DNA of 52,001 bases, taken from contig JBEBCD010000039.1 in assembly GCA_041158045.1 (NCBI GenBank), positions 1-52,001 on the forward strand, in the 5' to 3' direction. This DNA comes from CAXRBC01 sp041158045. GTDB taxonomy: Bacteria; Actinomycetota; Acidimicrobiia; Acidimicrobiales; Ilumatobacteraceae. Shown one piece after another: positions 48,387 to 52,001 of the stretch (the first letter of the stretch is position 1; each line of letters opens with the position of its first letter). The notes beneath the pieces were generated by a model, which saw only the letters and a program-made list of their open reading frames with translations, had not been told where the DNA came from and made no database searches. A program made the position numbers and the translations under genes.

Positions 48387-49496
48387 GTGATCCGCGTCGC
48401 GGTGCTCGCGGTGCTCGCCGCGCGCCTCGCGGGGGCCGCGCGACGCCGGCCGCCCCTCGGGGCGCAACCGGGGGACGACGCGGCCGTGGCGGCGATCTCG
48501 GTGGTCGTGCCGGCCCGCGACGAGGCGGCGACCATCGCCGCGTGCGTCGCGGCCGCGCGAGCGGCGCGGGACGTGGCCGAGGTCGTCGTCGTCGACGACG
48601 AGTCCGCCGACGACACCGCCGGGCTGGCCGAGCGCGCGGGCGCCCGCGTCGTGCGGGGCGGGCCCCGCCCGGACGGCTGGGCGGGCAAGGCGTGGGCGCT
48701 CGCGCAGGGCGCGCGCGAGGCCCGGCACGACCGCATCGTGGCGTGCGACGCAGACGTCCGCCTGGCGCCCGGGCTGCCCGCGCGCCTCACCGCCCGCGCG
48801 CAGGCCGACGGCGCCGACCTCGCGAGCGTCACGGGCGTGCTCGACGAGCCGCGCCGGGGCGGGCGCTGGATGCACGCGGCGATGCTCGCCGGGCTCGTCG
48901 CCCGGCTCGGGGTGCCCGACGCCCGGCGTCCCGCACCCGCGGGCCGCGCGATGGCCAACGGTCAGTGCCTCGCGTGGTCGCGCGCGCGGCTCGACGCGCT
49001 CGGCGGGTGGGCGCTCGTGGGCGGCGAGGTCGTCGAGGACGTCGCGCTCGCGCGCCGGCTCGCCGCGGGTGGCGGCCGCGTGGCGACGTACGACGGCGCG
49101 GGGGCGATGCGCGTGCGCGGCTACGGCGGCGCCGTCGCGACGTGGCGGGGCTGGGGACGCTCGATCGGGCTGCCGGGTGCCGCGTCGCTGCCGCGGCGCG
49201 CCGTCGACGCGGCGTTCGTCGCCGTGGCGCACGTCGCCCCGCTCGTCGCCGTCGTCGCGATGCGCGCCGACGTCGTCGACGCGGCGCTGCTCGCGATGCG
49301 CCTCGGGCTGCTCGTCGGCATGCGGCGCGCCTACTCGCGCCGCGGCGCCGCCTACTGGTGCTCGCCCCTCGCCGACCCGTTCGCGCTCGCGGCGCTCATC
49401 GCGGACCTGGGTCGGCGACGGCACCGCTGGCGGGGGCGGGAGTACGCCTCGCCGCGCGCCACGCCGCGGCGAATCGGATCCCGATCGCCGTCATGA
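48387..49496 (+). CDS. Family 2 glycosyltransferase, CrtQ-like
   Basis: 369 residues from GTG 48387. An N-terminal membrane helix, then a GT-A domain: ISVVVPARDEAATIAACV, VVVVDDESADDTA, GWAGKAWALAQGA, VACDADVRLAPG (DxD), MANGQCLAWSR and GGEVVEDVALARRL. Two or three C-terminal helices follow. The GWAGK and ANGQ motifs are those of enzymes such as CrtQ and HpnB acting on carotenoid or hopanoid acceptors. A CTG at 48345 overlapping the amidase stop (CTGA) is an alternative start that adds 14 residues. Its last 101 bases overlap plsY. Confidence 0.8.
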   Translation: MIRVAVLAVLAARLAGAARRRPPLGAQPGDDAAVAAISVVVPARDEAATIAACVAAARAARDVAEVVVVDDESADDTAGLAERAGARVVRGGPRPDGWAGKAWALAQGAREARHDRIVACDADVRLAPGLPARLTARAQADGADLASVTGVLDEPRRGGRWMHAAMLAGLVARLGVPDARRPAPAGRAMANGQCLAWSRARLDALGGWALVGGEVVEDVALARRLAAGGGRVATYDGAGAMRVRGYGGAVATWRGWGRSIGLPGAASLPRRAVDAAFVAVAHVAPLVAVVAMRADVVDAALLAMRLGLLVGMRRAYSRRGAAYWCSPLADPFALAALIADLGRRRHRWRGREYASPRATPRRIGSRSPS

Positions 49497-50022
49497 GCAC
49501 GCCGGTCGCCGCGGTGCGCTCCGGTCCGTCCGCGACGAGCTGACACAGCGGGAACGCGACGACGCCCAGTCGCACCGCGAGGGCGAAGCGTCGCGTGGCC
49601 GCCCAGTACAGGAGGCACCACGCGACGGCCACCGCGCCCGCGGCCGGCGATGCCACGAGGGTGCCGCCGATCCACGCGAGCACCGAGCGCCCGCCGCGGA
49701 ATCCGGCGAAGACCGGCGCCGCGTGGCCGACCATCGCGGCGAGGCAGGCGGCGTACCAGCCCCACCACTCGAGACCGAGCCCGCGCGCCACGGCGACCGC
49801 GAGCGCCCCCTTGGCCGCGTCGCCGGCGAGCACCGCGAGGGCGGCGCGCTCGCCGAGCACTCCGCGCGCGTTCCAGTAGCCCGGGTTGCGGTCGCCGCGC
49901 TCGCGCAGGTCGACGCCGCGCCGCGCCGCCACGAGGTTGGCCACCGGGATCGCGCCGAGGAGGTAGGCGACGATCAGTGCGACCACCAGCCCGGATGCAC
50001 CGCTCCCCACGTCTGCCAGCAT
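49396..50022 (-). CDS. PlsY-family acyl-phosphate acyltransferase, divergent
   Basis: 208 residues from ATG 50022. Five or six membrane helices and the PlsY loops: in place of GSGNIGATN there is RGDRNPGYWNARGVLG, and GHAAPVFAGFRGGRSVLAWIG replaces GHxFPVFLxFKGGKGVAT. PlsY moves a fatty acid from acyl-phosphate to glycerol-3-phosphate. The changed loops mean the acceptor may differ. It could be a second, specialised PlsY. It is enclosed by carotenoid-type genes, overlaps the glycosyltransferase gene at the 3' end, and starts 8 bases from the next gene. Confidence 0.75.
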   Translation of the reverse strand: MLADVGSGASGLVVALIVAYLLGAIPVANLVAARRGVDLRERGDRNPGYWNARGVLGERAALAVLAGDAAKGALAVAVARGLGLEWWGWYAACLAAMVGHAAPVFAGFRGGRSVLAWIGGTLVASPAAGAVAVAWCLLYWAATRRFALAVRLGVVAFPLCQLVADGPERTAATGVLMTAIGIRFAAAWRAARRTPAPASGAVADPGPR

Positions 50023-50030
50023 GGTCCACC

Positions 50031-50711
50031 GTGCCGGGGATCGCGTCGTTCCACCTCACGACCTGGCACGGCACGGGTGCCGCGTGGGCGCACCTCGGGC
50101 GCGACCGCCTCGCCCTCGGGCGGGTGCCGGGCCTCGAGTTCGTGCGACTGCTCGGCACGGGACGGGGCTCGTCGACCCGGCGGGGGGCGACGACGTCGCG
50201 CACCGCGATGTTCGCCGTGTGGCGCGACGAGGCGGCGCTCGACGACTTCGTCGCGGGCCACCGGGTCGCGGCGCGGTGGCGCGCGGCGCGCGAGCACTGG
50301 TCGGTCCGGCTGCGCGGCGCGGGCGGGCACGGCGCATGGCGCGGGGTCGAGGTGCCGGCGCGCCTCGCACGCGGGAGCGACGCAGGACCGGTCGCGGTGC
50401 TCACGCGCGCCGACGTGCGTCGCGCGGCGCGGCGCCGCTTCGGCCGCGCGGGCGGCCCCGTCGACGACGAGCTCGCCGCGGCGCGCGGCCTGCTCGCGGT
50501 CGTCGCGATCGGCGAGGCGCCGATCGGACGGCTCGGGACGTTCAGTCTGTGGGAGTCGCTCGACGCGATGCGGACCTTCGCCGCGTCGGCGCGACACGCC
50601 GAGGTCGTGGCGCGCACCCGGCGCGAGCGGTGGTACGGCGAGGAGATGTTCGCGCGATTCGAGCCCTACGGCTCGACCGGCGCGTGGGACGGGCGCGACC
50701 CGCTCGCCTGA
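50031..50711 (+). CDS. CrtA-like (spheroidene monooxygenase-like) protein
   Basis: 226 residues from GTG 50031. Two ferredoxin-like alpha/beta halves typical of the CrtA family: FHLTTWHGTGAAWAHLGRDR, GLEFVRLLGTGRG, MFAVWRDEAALDDF, AREHWSVRL, VAVLTRADVR, VVAIGEAPIGRLGTFSLWES and RRERWYGEEMFARFEPY. CrtA adds oxygen to carotenoids in purple bacteria; many family members are uncharacterised. The call rests on the recalled pattern of FSLW(E/P)S, GWYxEE(L/M)(Y/F)ARF. Its 3' end overlaps the hydroxylase gene by 46 bases. Confidence 0.7.
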   Translation: MPGIASFHLTTWHGTGAAWAHLGRDRLALGRVPGLEFVRLLGTGRGSSTRRGATTSRTAMFAVWRDEAALDDFVAGHRVAARWRAAREHWSVRLRGAGGHGAWRGVEVPARLARGSDAGPVAVLTRADVRRAARRRFGRAGGPVDDELAAARGLLAVVAIGEAPIGRLGTFSLWESLDAMRTFAASARHAEVVARTRRERWYGEEMFARFEPYGSTGAWDGRDPLA

Positions 50712-51175
50712 CCGGCGGCGCCGCGCGGTGCGCCCGCGCCGAGGCGCCACCACAGCATCCCGTACGGCTCGCCACCCCGCAGGTGGTGGCGCAGGTGCGC
50801 CTCCGCGAGGCGGGCAGCGGCGCGCGGGGTCGCCGCGCGACGGCGCGCGGGGATCCACCGCCGATGGATCGCGACGTCGTGCACGAGGAGGTACGCCGCG
50901 CCGTAGGCGGTGACGCCGACGCAGGCGGGCACGAGCGCGCCGTAGCCCGCGACGCGGTAGCCGAGCACGAGCAGCGCACCGACGACCGCGGCGAAGGCGA
51001 CGGGAAACGCGTCGTTGGCCTCCGCGCGCGGCACGACGCCACGTGCCACGTGGCGGTGATGGCTGCGGTGCAGCCGCTCGGCGGGTCCGTGCATGAGCCA
51101 ACGGTGCGCGGCATAGGTGACCGGCTCCATGACCACGAACGCCGCGAGCGCGACGACGACGTCGGCCATCCGCAC
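50666..51175 (-). CDS. CrtZ-like carotenoid hydroxylase (fatty acid hydroxylase superfamily)
   Basis: 169 residues from GTG 51175. The diiron histidine motifs are present: HRWLMHG, HRSHHRH, HDVAIHRRW and HLRHH, with EPVTYAAHRW and EANDAFPVAFA as in CrtZ. Three or four membrane helices. It would hydroxylate a ring or end group of a carotenoid. The start is fixed by TACGGT 6 bases upstream; ATG 51169 is two codons further in. Fatty acid or sterol substrates are less likely given the motif order and size. Confidence 0.8.
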   Translation of the reverse strand: MRMADVVVALAAFVVMEPVTYAAHRWLMHGPAERLHRSHHRHVARGVVPRAEANDAFPVAFAAVVGALLVLGYRVAGYGALVPACVGVTAYGAAYLLVHDVAIHRRWIPARRRAATPRAAARLAEAHLRHHLRGGEPYGMLWWRLGAGAPRGAAGQASGSRPSHAPVEP

Positions 51176-51181
51176 GGCGAC

Positions 51182-51204
51182 ACCGTAGCGGCGCGCGCCA
51201 CACT
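51182..51204. promoter_or_regulatory. Back-to-back promoter pair
   Basis: Minus TACGGT (51187-51182) ends 6 bases before GTG 51175. Plus CACACT (51199-51204) ends 6 bases before GTG 51211. Confidence 0.45.
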
Positions 51205-51210
51205 GGTCGC

Positions 51211-51672
51211 GTGCTCGTCGCGCTCGATCCCGCCGCCGCGATCGCCGCGAGCGCCGCGGCGTGGCTGCTCGCGGGGATCGCCGTCGGCGCGTCGTGGGCG
51301 CGCGCGTCCGACGCCCGCGTCCTGCGGTCGCGGGCCGTGCTGCGCCTGCGACGGTGGGAGTCGCGCGAGGCCTACCGCCGCGCGACGGGCGTGCACCGCT
51401 GGAAGCGGTGGGTCCCCGACGCCGGCGCATGGTTCGGCGGGCGCCGCAAGCGGCTCGGCGACGACGCCGGCGCGGCCGCCCGCGCCCGACTCCACGTCGA
51501 GGTCGTGCGCGCCGAGATGGTCCACTGGACGATGCTCGCGCTCTCCCCCGCGTGGCTCGTCTGGTCGCGCGGATGGGTGCTCGCGATCAACGCGGCGGTC
51601 GCCATCGCGATCAACGTGCCGTGCCTCGTCGTCGCACGCTCCACCCGCGCGCGCCTCGCCGCCGTAGCCTGA
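51211..51672 (+). CDS. CrtO-like (glycosyl-carotenoid acyltransferase-like) membrane protein
   Basis: 153 residues from GTG 51211. Membrane helices at the N-terminus (about 9-27) and C-terminus (two, about 108-140) flank HRWKRWVPDAGAWFGGRRKRL and RLHVEVVRAEMVHWTMLAL, then a final NVPCLVVARSTRARL. This is the layout of glycosyl-4,4'-diaponeurosporenoate acyltransferase (CrtO) of staphyloxanthin synthesis, which acylates the glucose of a glycosyl carotenoid. The similarity is by motif only. Confidence 0.65.
   Translation: MLVALDPAAAIAASAAAWLLAGIAVGASWARASDARVLRSRAVLRLRRWESREAYRRATGVHRWKRWVPDAGAWFGGRRKRLGDDAGAAARARLHVEVVRAEMVHWTMLALSPAWLVWSRGWVLAINAAVAIAINVPCLVVARSTRARLAAVA
51665..51670 (+). 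promoter_or_regulatory. -10 element of the LysM gene
   Basis: TAGCCT ends 8 bases before GTG 51679 and overlaps the stop region of the preceding gene. Confidence 0.4.
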
Positions 51673-51678
51673 CCCGCC

Positions 51679-52001
51679 GTGCCGCTCCGGGGTCGCGTCC
51701 AGTGGTCGCTGTTCGCGACGACGATCGTGAGCGGGCTCCTCGCGTTCGTCCTCGCCGCGCGCGGTGACATCGCACCCGACGACCCCGCCGTCGTCGGGAG
51801 CACCACGACGACGAGCACGACCACCACGACGGTGTACGTGGCACCGATCCGCTACGTGGTGCAGCGGGGCGACACGCTCTACTCGATCGCCGAGACCTTC
51901 CGCGTCGACATGCGGGCCCTCATGGACCTCAACGACATCGCCGACCCCGACCGCGTGGAGGCGGGCTGGGAGCTCGTGATGCCGCCGGCGACGGGCTTCG
52001 T
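51679..52001 (+). CDS. LysM-domain membrane-anchored protein, N-terminal part (runs off right edge)
   Basis: 107 residues from GTG 51679 to the window end, no stop reached. A membrane helix (about 9-27), a Thr/Ser-rich linker (STTTTSTTTTTV, about 41-52) and a LysM domain starting RYVVQRGDTLYSIAETF with LMDLNDIADPDRV and WELVMPP. LysM binds peptidoglycan, so the protein is anchored in the membrane and reaches into the wall. A catalytic domain may follow beyond the edge. Confidence 0.85.
   Translation, partial: MPLRGRVQWSLFATTIVSGLLAFVLAARGDIAPDDPAVVGSTTTTSTTTTTVYVAPIRYVVQRGDTLYSIAETFRVDMRALMDLNDIADPDRVEAGWELVMPPATGF

Noticed and set aside
1..52001. CRISPR array, insertion sequence, prophage or integrase
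   Set aside because: No regularly spaced repeats, transposase or integrase motifs, or terminal inverted repeats were seen on either strand.

Overview
The window is very GC-rich DNA (by eye above 70% G+C) from an actinobacterium. Evidence for this is mycothiol synthase MshA, a mycoredoxin, a GlnR-type regulator, an RsiG-type c-di-GMP anti-sigma protein, a Rex repressor, menaquinone-type respiratory enzymes and the gene order mshA / ybjN / histidine phosphatase known from mycobacteria. The b6-type split cytochrome b, an 'IPEHLL-R' peptide at the N-termini of respiratory proteins, and a type II glutamine synthetase beside a type I enzyme suggest a deep-branching actinobacterium such as Acidimicrobiia. 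That placement is inference.

Left part (1-21.4 kb, almost all minus strand): a partial polytopic membrane protein runs off the left edge. Next comes a 21-gene respiratory block, read from 21168 down to 904: a small membrane protein, an 8Fe ferredoxin, a split cytochrome b, Rieske protein, diheme cytochrome c, an unknown membrane protein, the 14 complex I genes nuoA-N, and a mycoredoxin. Most genes overlap by 1-4 bases or abut, so the block looks like one translationally coupled operon. At its head lies an inverted repeat with the geometry of a Rex operator, and the rex gene at 25.0-25.7 kb has a near-identical site in its own divergent promoter. Divergent from the block are a membrane-anchored cytochrome c and a geranylgeranyl-reductase-family (MenJ-like) enzyme.

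Middle part (23.5-46 kb): short transcription units on alternating strands. They hold a lipoprotein, a methyltransferase, rex, SAM hydrolase, a probable small RNA with its own promoter and terminator, proC, ybjN-mshA, an RsiG homologue, moaD, a phosphatase, an MFS transporter, nadE, a nitrogen module (glnII, glnA, glnR), a TMEM165-type cation transporter divergent from a copper ATPase, a sigma-like HTH protein, a dienelactone hydrolase, a CRP-family regulator, ispD-ispF-rlmB, tRNA-Thr(UGU) and a LytR_C protein.

Right part (46-52 kb): glycerate kinase, an amidase, then five genes on alternating strands that resemble carotenoid tailoring enzymes: a CrtQ-like glycosyltransferase, a divergent PlsY, a CrtA-like oxygenase, a CrtZ-like hydroxylase and a CrtO-like acyltransferase. 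A LysM protein runs off the right edge.

Two genome-wide habits stand out. First, about 19 genes have a TANNNT hexamer (often TAGCCT) ending 6-9 bases before a GTG or ATG start, which points to leaderless mRNAs. Second, divergent genes are packed back to back with 8-57 bases between starts, and convergent genes often overlap at their 3' ends. All functional calls rest on motif recognition by eye; no database search was run.
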